From assembly GCA_030549495.1 (NCBI GenBank), contig JAUIRK010001055.1:113501-177500 (forward strand): a DNA stretch of 64,000 bases, in the 5' to 3' direction. Below, piece after piece: positions 24,240 to 34,784 of this stretch. Origin of the DNA: Nectonema munidae. Lineage: Eukaryota > Nematomorpha > Nectonematoida > Nectonematidae. The notes under the pieces were generated by a model, which was not told the DNA's origin, did not search any database, and worked only from the letters and a program-made list of their open reading frames with translations. The position numbers were made by a program, and so were the translations under genes. The stretch's first letter is position 1; every line of letters begins with the position of its first letter.

Positions 24240-26480
24240 ATGAGTTTTAATTAAATAAAAAGTATGGCTTTTTAGGATTTGAATTTGCCAAAGGGATAGA
24301 CAGAGTGATAATAAAAAATTAATAACTTTCAGGTTATACAACTAGCCAACATTGAAAGTTTAACTTGCCTATTCCAAACGCTTTCTCAATCAGCACACAT
24401 GTACAAAATCTCATTCAATACCACTAAGAATTCTCTATTTCACTTCACTCGAAAACACTCACCTCACAAAAAGCATTTGCTTACCTCACTCTAAAACTGT
24501 AAAATAGTACCTTGGACTAACATTCCACATTGGATTTGAGCACTTTAAAAATCTCCACACCAAATTTTCAAAAATACTCTTCTCTGTGAATAAAGCAATC
24601 TAGAATTTTTATGTTTTTTTTAACAAAATATTTCAGACTCGATTTTTAAATGAGAGTATTTCAAATTTGCTAATATTGTGGAGAGATTAGTCTTCCTTTG
24701 GGGCTTATCTCCTCCCTGTAGTATTTATGTTTTTTAGATTTTTCATGTGTCATGAATTGTGTATGTGATTCACAATTCTAAATCAATTCACCAAAGATAA
24801 AAAAAATTTCAATTTGGGATACGGTTAGGAAAAGTAGAATATGTATGCCACATGTTCTACAGCTGGCATGCCTAAAAAGTTTTGGATTGACTGGATGTAA
24901 AAGTATGTTTTCATCAACACAGTATTCCTCTTTAAGCATTTACATTCTACATAAGCATTGCAAAAAACATTTTGAGCCTGTTTATGTGGGGTCTAGACAA
25001 TATCTTTCAAGATTTGTTACATTTGCATAAAAAACAACCGCAAACAATCTTAAACAAATATACATACGGGGTAATTCAAAAAAAGGCCTCGAAATTTTAG
25101 CTGTTATATTATGGCTTCGAGATGATGGCCAATAGCGATTTTTACAAATTTTTTCTACATTGCAGCTGATAACAGCCAAGTAATTATAAAAGCTAATCGA
25201 AGTGCTTACCCATATGTTGCGAGATAGGCAGGAATAGCTTTATAAGTCCTCTAGCTTAGCTCTAGCTGAAAGGAAATTTTATCCCAGATACATAAGCAAA
25301 AAATCGTAGAACCATTAATTTAGCAATGTTTTCGAAAGACATGGCATAATCATATGGCTAATAATGCAATCAAAACAAAATACGCTATCAAAACAGCTTA
25401 CTGTTATCCTAGGTTAAGCTTTTGCTAGGTTTACATTTGCTGAAAAGACTATTATAATTACACAGACAGTCAAAAATAATATTTTTGAAGAAATTGCAAT
25501 GATATAAACGAGGGAAATGAAGCAGAGTTCTTGTGTTATAATACAGTGTATAGAGTTTGGATCAGAAAAAAATGAGCATTCGATAAATAATCGTTTTTGA
25601 ATGAAAAAACACAGGAATTATAAAAATGAATGGAAGCAATACTCATAAAATGAGAGCTGAAGTAGACATAGCCAAAGAAAAATTTGAGGTGTTCTAATTA
25701 ATTTATTCAAGGAGAAACAATTAGAAGTCTCCCAAAGCAAGATACAATCGTTTAAATGGGGATAGGTATAGGAGTAATAAAACAATTTTCGAAGTGTGTT
25801 GTTAAAGAAAGGAGCTTGCTTCTTAAATAAACTAGTGTAGAATCTTATCTTGGAACGGACATTCCTGCAATGAAATAGTGGAATGATTATTCCAGGAAAG
25901 TTTTGGGTTTTAAAGTAATTTCAAGATAATTGAAAGAATTTACGAAGGGTAGAAGATGACTATCAAGAAATTTTTTTGGATATGAGGTAATTTTAGAGGT
26001 GGGAAAAACATACATTTGCATTTTTCATAATTAAAGTTCAACCGATTATGTGAGGACCATGAAGATAAAACTTCTTTGTTTCAGATTTATATTACAAAAA
26101 TCGTTCAATAATGTTGTTGATAAATATAAAATATTTTTTGAGTTATAATTTCAAAAAAAAGTTTTATCCTAGTTAAATTTTTGTTAGAAAAAAAACGTAA
26201 AGAAGGATTTACAGATTTATGCAATAATTTTTTATAAGATGTTAAACAGTTTTATTCTGAATTTTTCAATAGATGACATTAAACGAAGATGCAATATGGA
26301 AGAATATTGAGAAGTGTATGAACTTTTTAATTGAAAAAAAATATTAAAATAGATGATTCAAAACTATTTTATCCATTTCTATGTTTGAAATATTTTTTGA
26401 ATGAAGAAAAAGAAAATTCCAATTTTAAACGGAAAAAACAATTGAAAAATGGACAAAGTTTTTAAAAAATTGCGATTCTT
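24240..26480. other. Intronic DNA of the allatostatin-C gene, no other gene recognised
   Basis: A+T-rich sequence inside the roughly 6-kb intron predicted between 24053 and 30036. A stretch at about 25066-25135 (CGGGGTAATTCAAAAAAAGG) resembles a mariner-type terminus, but I could not find its partner. Confidence 0.4.
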
Positions 26481-26499
26481 TGAGAACGTTTCAGAGATA

Positions 26500-26771
26500 T
26501 TCGAAATAACTCAATATGTATTTGGAAGCTAAGCACATAATGCAAATGCGGAGAGTAAAAAATCAATCGACTGATTGTAGAAATCAATTATTTATTGAAA
26601 CTGTAAAAAGCATTCTGATTGTATATTCTAACTTTAAGAAATTTAATTGTGATTTTTGTCAATACCTTCTTCAAAATTTTTTTGTACCAACAGATTTGAT
26701 CAACAAGGCCGTCTTGTCCAGATTATTTTGTTAAATGTCCTACTTTTTTTGTTTTAAATCTGGCAACCCTA
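26500..26771 (+). mobile_element. 3' relic of a hAT element related to the one at 53638
   Basis: The reading frame at 26516-26734 holds VKNQSTDCRNQLFIETVKSI followed by CDFCQYLLQN. This aligns residue by residue with the C-terminal end of the hAT transposase at about 55920-56040 (TDERNKLDVDSIEAIL, CKEFYWYVLGN). It is followed at 26757-26771 by AATCTGGCAACCCTA, identical to the right terminus of the 53638 element. The rest of the element is not recognisable, so this is an old, truncated copy. Confidence 0.65.
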
Positions 26772-27204
26772 CTAATGATTATTAGATTTAACTAAAAAAG
26801 TTAGTAAAATAGGTGTTCCATAATCAACTAATCTAGTTTGTAAACGTACTAACTTTATACTGCTTTCAAATGATATCTATATCATGAAGAAGAAATATTA
26901 AATAACAGTGAACATTTTCCTTCAAAACAATTAAGTAAAATTTTTCAAAAAAAACGTATTGTTATTCTATTATATACACAAAGATTCCAGGCAATCAGAT
27001 TGTTTCCATGAAATAAACCCGCAATTTCAAGGTTAAGTGATTTGAATCTTTGTGAAGAATTTTGAAAGGGTGCTTTCAATATGTATGTGAAATATTGTTT
27101 GAAAATTTTTATTTTAAATGAGTTTTTTCAGTATTTTATTATACTTCAATTGATTTCAAATAACACCACTCAATTTCGTAACAGAAATAGCATATGTGAG
27201 TATT

Positions 27205-27269
27205 CAGGAGCGGAAAAGGGGGGGGGGGGGGAGCGTAGTGGTACCCTCGCCCCCGGATGCGTCCCCTTG
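27205..27269. mobile_element. Short G-run MITE relic
   Basis: Starts CAGGAGCGGAAAAGG with a run of about 14 G and ends CCCGGATGCGTCCCCTTG, which reversed begins CAAGGGGACGCATCCGGG. The ends are loosely inverted. This is the same class of G-rich end as at 3575-3634. Confidence 0.35.
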
Positions 27270-27589
27270 CTTTATAGATTCTGGAACTATGCTAACTGAA
27301 TTATTTTAATTTTATCAATACTTCCATACTCCATAAGAAGGTTATATTATGTCATGGCTGTATATGAAAAATGCAGTCTTCTGAGTTTTGGATCTGCATA
27401 AAACAAACTATGTTATTTTAACTATATATATTCTCTCTCTCTCTCAAAATTTTTCAAAACTACAAACGAAATCGATCATTGAAAAAAAAGAAAAGATTGG
27501 TATAGGTAAAATTCTAGAATCGGTGTATCTTTTAAATAAGTATGATTTGTGAAAACAATAAAGGACGGATAACTAAACCCCATCGGTGA

Positions 27590-28035
27590 CAAGGGGCACT
27601 AAAACATATATTATGTAAAATTGGCTGAACTATGCTATCTTGAAATTTCGGAAAATTCCCTAAAATTGCTAGCTGTATCTTTTGATACTATATTCAAGTT
27701 GGTCTCACATGGCCCATCCATATGAAAAACTGTCTAGCAATATCAAAAGTAAATGTATTTCAGCGTATTCATTTTAAAATTGAATTTATCTCTAACTAGC
27801 TCTAAGATTAACCCTAAATCTAACTCTAACATTAATCCTAACACAAATTCAACAAATTGTCACGTGTCACATTCGACCAATTGTCGTACATCGATATTTA
27901 AATGCATCTTTGAACATTTATAATCCTATGCAACACTTTTAAATACATAATTTTATTAATAAATATGGCTACTTGATAGAAAATATCAATCGAAATTTCC
28001 ATTGATGATAAAATTGTCTCGTAAAATATCGTTCA
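27590..28035 (-). repeat. Tail-only copy of the 150-bp-array element
   Basis: In the same orientation as the copy at 42048. Shared landmarks in order: AAAATTGGCTGAA at about 27620, GCTAGCTGTATCTTTTGA at about 27668, ATATGGCTACTTGATAGAAAAT at about 27963 and the ATTGATGATAAAAT region. The middle contains an unrelated run of TAACTCTAA-like repeats (27785-27845). The tandem 150-bp units are missing. Confidence 0.6.
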
Positions 28036-28339
28036 AATTATAAATAAATACGATATAGACATGCGTGAAAGAGTCAATCGAATTAGTGATTGATGTCTGA
28101 TCAGTTTTTTCCAAAAAAATAAATCATTCACGTCTTAAACATCAAAATGTTAAAGAGTTCTCACTTTTTAAAATAAAAAATTTTGAATGCATTTTAATTC
28201 ACATTTTCCAATCCAAATATTGAATCAAAAATTTCAAAGAAACCCTGGTCATTATTAGGGCGAACAAAAATTGACCTAATAACTCAAAAAAAGTTTTTCT
28301 AACTTGCAAAAGAGAACTGAAGCCTGATAGCGTTTTTAA

Positions 28340-28660
28340 CAGAGTTGCGGAGGCATGAAAAAAATTTTCTGGCTCCGAAGTTATGTTTTATTAGCTCCGG
28401 TGTGAGTTTCGACACGCTCGTATAGTTAAGTGTATATTTTTAAAAAATTTAATAAAAAATAACCAAGAAAAGAGTCGGGATTAGAGAATATATGCGAGTT
28501 TTATTTGAAATTAACATTTGCGCTAGCTTTCATCTAAAAAACGTCTTTGAAATGTGAGTGGTTAAATCATGCGAAGTCAGTTAGTGGAGGGAGGCGTATT
28601 TAATTTTTTACGGCTTCGGTCCATGTAGAAAAATTCAGCGGCTAAGCCATCGCAGCCCTG
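28340..28660. mobile_element. 321-bp non-autonomous hAT element
   Basis: The ends are CAGAGTTGCGGAGGC (28340) and, reversed, CAGGGCTGCGATGGC (28660), an imperfect terminal inverted repeat typical of hAT. The flanking octamers GTTTTTAA (28332-28339) and ATTTTTAG (28661-28668) match at 6 of 8 positions, consistent with an old 8-bp hAT target duplication. It is non-coding. Confidence 0.6.
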
Positions 28661-28823
28661 ATTTTTAGTGCTTTTTAAATCATTTAAGGCCTCTTTTTCT
28701 TCTATAAATAATAAAAAGAACAAAATTTAACTTAAAAACTTCAAAGTTATTGACCCATATACTTCAAAATGTTGATTTTATTTGTGAAAAAATTCACTTA
28801 AAAATTATTTTAAGCTTTTTTAT

Positions 28824-29345
28824 TTAGAAGAATTGAAATACACAGAAAATAATTAAATATATTAAAAGAAAATTTCTATATTTTGGTAGAAGCTTTTTTA
28901 ACATCGAAAATGAGCTTTCTACAGGACAAGTTGTAGCTTGACAATTTTGTAACTCTGCATAAGTACTGGGAGAAATGTTTAGCTTTTTCAATTCTATAAT
29001 ATCTTTAATATCGTTCTTTTCAAACCTTTTATTCAAATAATTTTTAATTCCACAATCATCGTGATCAAACTTGATAGAGTAAAAAAGTTTTGATGCATCT
29101 TTTATGCTAAAAGAAGTTGACTCAACGAACTGCGCTAACTGAATATAGTTTTCTTTTATGTTAAGCAGTTGTTTATGTCATTTTAAACAACTGATGCTTT
29201 CTCTTTCTTAACCAAAATTCCGTTTTTGCATTCAAAAGAATTGACAATTTCTTTTACTTTTGGTAAGTGATCGCAGTAGTAAGAAGCAGCGTTCAGCCAG
29301 CTTGACCATCTTGTAACAATTGGAGAAAAACTTGAGCAAAAAAGT
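28824..29345 (-). mobile_element. hAT transposase relic (C-terminal half)
   Basis: On the minus strand, TRWSSWLNAASYYCDHLPKV at about 29300 matches the TRWGTWLNA region of a hAT family common in arthropods. Further on, CPVESSFSMLKKLLPKYRNF (about 28935-28875) matches the C-terminal dimerisation motif (CDVERSFSxYKxxLxxRR in relatives). Only the last part reads cleanly, as a 70-residue frame. At least one stop and one frame change lie upstream. No terminal repeats are assigned, although the 28340-28660 hAT MITE is close by. Confidence 0.6.
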
Positions 29346-29541
29346 TTATAAAAAAATTGACTTTAAAAAAAAAAATTTACTTTATTGACACCTTAAAAAA
29401 TTTAAAAATAATAATCGAAAATTAAGTTAAATATAACAAATAATTGCTTCTAACAACCTAAAAAATAAAAATAAAAAATTGACTTTATTCACCCTAGTCA
29501 TTATATAAGTTTATTTCTACAACTGAATTTTCTTTCCACAG

Positions 29542-29618
29542 AAAGATAAAAATGCGTCATTTCGAGACGAGGATGGAGAGGTCAAACTCTTCTTTAATAG
29601 GTGTTGGGGTGTGCTCAG
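29542..29618 (+). CDS. Candidate internal exon, unknown product
   Basis: A 77-nt segment is bounded by a strong acceptor (TTTTCTTTCCACAG) and a good donor (CTCAG/GTAATT). Frame 1 is open throughout and reads KDKNASFRDEDGEVKLFF then NRCWGVL. It lies within the predicted allatostatin-C intron but on the opposite strand. I do not recognise the peptide and found no firm neighbouring exons, so this may be chance. Weaker exon-like signals on the same strand occur at about 29918-29944 and 30447-30470. Confidence 0.3.
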
Positions 29619-30035
29619 GTAATTATTAGTTATATTAATTTTTAAGTCTTTTCCATATAAGAAATATAAAATATAAGCGTTAAATCTCTAACCCGCCCCC
29701 TCCCATTTTTTACCCAAATCCATCACTGAGTATGTATATAAAGTACTTTTATTAAGGTTAGCAATGGTGCGTTCGTTATTGTTTCAACTATAGTAATTTA
29801 ATTAAAGGCGGTTGATTCAATCCTTATTTTGGAATGGAATGCTTGAGGTAGATGTTTTTTTAATTGATCCAATAGTTATTCTTACTAGTAAAATTATAAA
29901 TCATCTATCTTGCTCCTAGTGAAAAGCTGAGATCTTGAAAGAACGTGAGTATGTTTTTTCACAGAAAGTATTTTAAAAATCAAGGTTACTTTTCCAACCT
30001 GCATCGCAATTCGCCAACAAACTTAAATCCCTTAC

Positions 30036-30152
30036 TGGAGATTGCTGGAAGGAAGTTTCGTCGTAGTAGGAGTAAAGTGGAACAGCTTTCGCGGATACCA
30101 ACACCACCATAAACATCGTGAAGAAAGCAAGCACTTTTTTTTTCTCTTTCAT
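30036..30152 (-). CDS. Allatostatin-C family neuropeptide precursor, signal-peptide exon
   Basis: Encodes the first 39 residues. Met starts at 30152 in the context GAAAATGAA. Residues 1-23 are a textbook signal peptide: basic start MKEKKKVL, hydrophobic core AFFTMFMVVLV, and a likely cleavage site at SAKA. The mature part begins VPLYSYYDET. The exon ends SFQQSP at a good donor (TCCA/GTAAGG), phase 0, which joins in frame to the exon at 24053. The predicted precursor is 39 plus 69 residues, 108 in all, the usual size for allatostatin-C precursors. Pairing the two exons is my inference from strand, phase, length and function. Further small exons between them are possible. Confidence 0.7.
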
Positions 30153-30159
30153 TTTCGAG

Positions 30160-31230
30160 AGTTCTTACGAGTGAGGAGTAGATATGGAAGGAGAGAATAA
30201 AATGAAGGAATTACATTATTGGTATTCTCATTTTTCTTTGCTCTCGTATCCAATTAATATTTAATAATACAATGTGACTTTATCAAGTACACATCCATTT
30301 GGAAAAGGTAATTCCTGGTATTCCTTCGATATATCTGATTACTACTAGTGCTATGGCATTACCGCGTGAGTATGTTGTATTAATATTATCTCTTTATCGA
30401 GATAAAATGCTTAATTAAAAGATATGAAAACTGATTTGCATTCAGATTATATATAGCAAATAATAAGGTAAGTTTAATTGGAAATATGATAAAATACAAA
30501 ATATTTATGCCTGAATGAGTGGTGATAAATGCTATTTGCTCGCCTATATCTCGTGCATTTGCGTATTAAGCACAAATATGCAAAGATATTAGCTATTGAA
30601 AACGATTACCTATATATTGGATATGGAAACTCGGAGAAGAAGTTAACAAGTACCCTAATGGTCATGAAATCTAGTACTTTGCTAACAAAAACTTTATTAA
30701 TTTCAACCTAATCATTTCTGTCGCAAAAACTTTTTCAAATCGTAACAAAATTGGAAGAAAATTTTTTACTATAATATATTGTATATACCTAGCGTAATAT
30801 CGCTAAATATGAGTGTGTTAGTGTTTCATATGTGTACATGAGGGAATATTTTGAATCGAACACGTATTCTCCTCATGCGATCATAATTATTTGCATTACG
30901 CCATCAAAAATTCCATAACTTCTTTTTCATGTGAGATATAGAATTTGGAATCTCTTTTTAAAGTTATGTATGATATATGCGTGTTTGTGATACAATATAC
31001 GTGGTACTGTATTAAAGTTGGTGTCGATTCTGTATAGAGAGAATCATAGAATCATAACCAGTATCATGATCTCAAAACTAAAGAAGCACAAAAATCAGTA
31101 TATTTTCAATAATTGTAGCGATGAAAGCTTCGCTGGTATACATCAGGAAAACGAGCAGAGTTTCGTAAAAAAATTAAGAAATAAGCTTCGCAGTACCCTT
31201 CCTATCGAGGCAACACAATAAAATGAAAAT
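30160..31230. other. Upstream region of the allatostatin-C gene; no other gene recognised
   Basis: Probably holds the 5' untranslated region and promoter of the minus-strand gene, but I see no clear TATA box. A hydrophilic open frame at 31018-31221 (plus) has no recognisable domain and no strong acceptor. Confidence 0.35.
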
Positions 31231-31231
31231 C

Positions 31232-31390
31232 CGCCTACATAGTAAAGGTAAAGGTACCTTGGGGTATTTTCATCGAGAAGGCCAGAGGCCGCTTGTATCG
31301 AGCTATGAGAAAGTTGCAGGGAGCGGGATTCGAACCCAAGACTTTGAATTTCGAAGTCACACGCTCTACCCAACCTACTCACACTAGTAG
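31232..31390 (-). mobile_element. tRNA-headed SINE, copy 1
   Basis: On the minus strand, GGTTGGGTAGAGCG (A-box-like) is followed 30 nt later by GGGTTCGAATCCCGC, a perfect RNA polymerase III B box. A body of about 80 bp ends CTTCTCGATGAAAATACCCC. Copies at 43836 and 38787 share the body and layout. It is not a functional tRNA, because the acceptor stem is not closed. Confidence 0.75.
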
Positions 31391-31399
31391 AAACTAGGA

Positions 31400-32410
31400 G
31401 TAAAGAAGTTTACAGCCAGAAGTCATGTACACCATGCTCTTTAGCGTTTGACAGATATGCCAAACAACTATATTCATATTTCAATGAATCATGAATGCTA
31501 CTGGAAACTAAAGCAATCTTTCCATAGATAGCTAAACGCGCCTGTATCTACAAAGATTTTTACTAGACAGAATCAGAATTAAAATCGGATTTTGAGAATC
31601 AAAATCAGGATCTTAGAAGGAAAAAAAATCAAATTTATTAAAAATTCAAAAAATCAGAATCAAAGAAGGACCAATATCTATAATCTGCCTTAACCCTATA
31701 ATGTTATCTTGGCCGAACAATTCGTCGCCCAACGATTCTGAAATAGATATTTTGTCGAAGGCTAGTTTTTCGAGAACGATTGTTTTGTTGCATAAATGTA
31801 TCCTGTATTGTTGAAAGTAAACAAATAATCCCCCCCCCCTCTATTAAAGAAATTATAATCGTGAAAAAAAAAGAGAATTTTTATTTTTGCCTTTTGTAAG
31901 AGAAACTTTAATATACTAAAATAAAACGCAATAAATATAATGATTACACATTTTTATTTAAAGATTAACACTGGTTTTATTGAAATAGATATGAAACTTT
32001 ATAATTAGACTGGAATTATATAAAGGCAATAAGAAAAATATTAGTTTTCCCTTACTAATTAAATAACTCTTGTCCAAATATTCACTCATGAATCAGTAAA
32101 ATTTTCGCCCCCCCCCCCTGAAAACACATTGGGGGGGCAAATATAATATTTAAAATCGTGCAAATTGCAAAGTATAGGTAATAACTTTTGTAACATCGTA
32201 TGAGGTAGCAAAATATGAACAGAAAGTTTTGTATTTTTTGATTTTTTAAATAAAATTTTTCGATTTTTGATTACAAAATTTTATTTTGATTATTTGACAA
32301 ATATATTATTTTAATATCGTGAAAAAATTGCAAAAATATAGGTAACTAATGACTTATTTAACATCGTCTTCCCGAATGAGGTATTTCAAATCTTACATCT
32401 AGCAAAATTT
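31400..32410. other. Intergenic with C-run hairpin
   Basis: No gene recognised. At 32107-32137 a run of C, a 12-nt spacer and a run of G could fold into a hairpin. It resembles the G/C-run MITE remnants elsewhere in the window. Confidence 0.35.
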
Positions 32411-32417
32411 GAACTGA

Positions 32418-32514
32418 CAAGTTGGAGATGAACCATCACAGTATACAGGTTGGAGATGAATCATCGTAGTATACAGGTTGGAGATAAATCATCGTAGTAT
32501 ACAGGTTGGAGATA
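32418..32514. repeat. 28-bp minisatellite, about 3.5 copies
   Basis: The unit CAGGTTGGAGAT then GAATCATCGTAGTATA is repeated at 32418, 32446, 32474 and (partial) 32502 with few differences. It is non-coding. Confidence 0.85.
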
Positions 32515-32989
32515 ACACTTAAGTTGTCTACCCGCGTTCAACCGTACAGGTTATGAGATTATATCAATATTTTAATAATATATAGATATTGTTGTAAAAA
32601 AACTGAGACAATTTTGTATCCATTACTCCTAAAATTATTATTTTAGGACAATTTTACCCACTAGTATGATAAATAAGTAAGAGATAGATAAAAATACACG
32701 AATAATTCAAAAAGATCTTTGGTCTTAAAGATAATAATTTAAGAATTTTTCTATACATATAGAAAACAAATAGGGAGAGCAACTTTCAAATAATCTTCTG
32801 GGTTATATTTCTATTTTATGTTAAACATAAAATTTTTTATATTTTATCTTGATCCATAAAACTTATCTTAAAAAAATTACAGAATTTTTTTTAAAAAACT
32901 CAAAAAGAAAATCAATTTTAAGGCCACAATTTCCCATTTTAGCAGTTTTGGCAAAAATGACACCTACTTTACGAAACATTTGATTATAG

Positions 32990-33227
32990 CAGTGGTTGGC
33001 AAAGTGGTCCATACCAAATTTGGCTATGGTTTTTTTACTGTATAGTAGTAAGAAATCTAGCTTAGTATAGCATAGGATAATGAAATATTTTTGGTTTGTA
33101 TTTTTTCTCTAAATTGTTGGACATCGATTAATGTTTTTATGAAACATTTCTATGTGGGGGTGGGGGTCGATGTGAAGACAAATGTTCTATGAAGGGGTCG
33201 ACGGGTAAAAAAGTTTGCCGATCGCTG
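32990..33227. mobile_element. 238-bp hAT MITE
   Basis: The ends are CAGTGGTTGGCAAA and, reversed, CAGCGATCGGCAAAC. The flanking octamers GATTATAG (32982-32989) and CATTAGAG (33228-33235) match at 6 of 8. Inside are the GTGGTCC and GGGGTCGACGGGTAAAAAA motifs common in hAT MITEs that carry ZBED5-type ends. It is non-coding. Confidence 0.65.
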
Positions 33228-33504
33228 CATTAGAGTAATCTGGGAATTATTAGAGGAGCTTGGCACTCTTTGATCCCATATAGATAGAGATATAATAGAA
33301 TCAGCCCTTAGTCAGAATATCCTATATAGACTACTTAAATTTCAGTGAAGGGAACGGCTTTTTGAAAATGTTTGGCAAGAATCGGACTCAATGCCTTTTT
33401 ATATTGGAATAAAGATTTCTGAAAAAAACAGTGCATGTAGTTGGATTTTGAAAGGTGTGGATTACTTATGATTATTAATCAATAAAAGAAAAAATCAATA
33501 CAAT

Positions 33505-33759
33505 TTATTTAGATTTCAGAACTTTTATGAAGCTCAATTTTGTGTAATCAGTAAAGCCAAGATCTGTTAACTTAATCCTGCCATCTGAACACTTTATTTT
33601 TCTTCGATTCATAACAAAAGAGTACCTTTTCCAAAAATGCTTTGCGCTGAAATTTTTCACATTAAGTTTTGAGATATAAGACTTTTTTAAATGATTAAAA
33701 GTTGCTGACTTGGGCAGGAAAAGATTCACCACTTTTTTATCATCTCTTTCAATGTCAAC
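33505..33759 (-). CDS. SNRNP25: SNRNP25-like protein (U11/U12 minor spliceosome 25 kDa), terminal exon
   Basis: An 84-residue terminal exon. It starts after the acceptor TTATTTTAG in phase 0 and ends in a stop that overlaps an AATAAA. SATFNHLKKSYI, a W-x-R-Y-x-F segment (HFWKRYSFV) and LTDLGFTDYTKLSFIKVLK correspond to SATVLDLKKAI, WRTYHL and LRDYGIRNRDEVSFIKKLR of human SNRNP25, as I recall that sequence. This is the ubiquitin-like fold of the 25K subunit, which binds U11-59K in the U11/U12 di-snRNP and serves U12-type introns. The N-terminal exon or exons should lie at higher coordinates; I could not find them, and the next 8 kb is full of transposons. Start codon not seen. Confidence 0.75.
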   Translation of the reverse strand, partial: VDIERDDKKVVNLFLPKSATFNHLKKSYISKLNVKNFSAKHFWKRYSFVMNRRKIKCSDGRIKLTDLGFTDYTKLSFIKVLKSK

Positions 33760-33769
33760 CTAAAATAAT

Positions 33770-34780
33770 TATTAAGAATAAGGATCAATCTTTTATACAA
33801 TGGTCGAAAAAAAGAAAGTAAGGAAAAAATAACGAACAAACAATTCCTTCGCAGAAAAAAAACTGACAAGAATATCAGTCATCAAACAGGCTTAGTGGTG
33901 AAATGGTTCTAGCAGAAGAAATAATTTCAGAAACAATTACATATATGCATATTTATCATTTAAATTTTACATTAAATCATGATTATAAAATTTATATGGC
34001 TTGAAAATTTTTTTTAATTTGTATAAAAATTGCATCTTTTCTTGAATTTAATACTAAGTACAAAATCTATTACTTTATGGTTCGTAATACTATAAAAAAT
34101 TAAGGGGAAATATCTAAGAATTTCAACACAATCGTTGTGAGAATGATGGAGGTGAAATGTGTTGAAAATTAACGTTGCATTTTTGCTATTTTATTGAGAT
34201 TATTCCTTTACTAAGATATTATTTTAGGCTGTTTATCTTGTATTTCTGATTCTTAACAAGATGGAATGAAGATAATATCGGCACATTCTTATTATCTTTA
34301 CTTTACTTTGGAGAAGAAATGTCATTTTAATGAGATTACATTTAAATATCCAACGCGTGTCTGTTTTACAAGGAGGTTTACTCTATCACATAATTTATCA
34401 AAAATTATATAAAGAAATGTTTTAGATTAGTGACCACAAAACTCGATCTCAGAAAACTCAGATTTGAAAGTTTGATCTCAAAAACTGGATCTCAAAAAAA
34501 CTTTTTGAGAAAAATCGAGAAAATGAGTAAGTTAGTTAGTCATATATTTTGAATTTTTTTTTAGCTTCAAATTGGTTAAAATCCGCGAGCTATATTGTCA
34601 AGTGAAAGACCCAGTTTTCTGAGAACGAATTTTCTGATATCAAGTTATTCTATATGATATTTTTGTGTATATTTCATTTCCCATGCTGATGCTCTTTTAC
34701 AGGACATGATCACTTTTTTACAATTTTGGACTTTAATATTCAATGTAAATTTAAGACCTAGTATTCCAAGATCGAATTTT
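33770..34780. other. Intron or intergenic DNA upstream of the SNRNP25-like exon
   Basis: A+T-rich. No exon with matching phase was recognised. A degenerate ACTCGATCTCA-type repeat occurs at about 34440-34505. Confidence 0.35.
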
Positions 34781-34784
34781 CGAA

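Noticed and set aside
27785-27845. TAACTCTAA/TAACCCTAA-like repeats suggesting an interstitial telomere
   Set aside because: The motif is irregular, short and inside an interspersed repeat; arthropod telomeres are usually TTAGG.
30447-30470. 22-nt micro-exon with AG before and AAG/GTAAGT after
   Set aside because: Splice-site matches are good, but there is no coding or positional support; listed only as a weak neighbour of the 29542 candidate.
31310-31380. Possible functional tRNA gene on the minus strand
   Set aside because: The A and B boxes are good, but the acceptor arms do not pair, and the sequence continues into a repeat body shared with other copies. It is a SINE.
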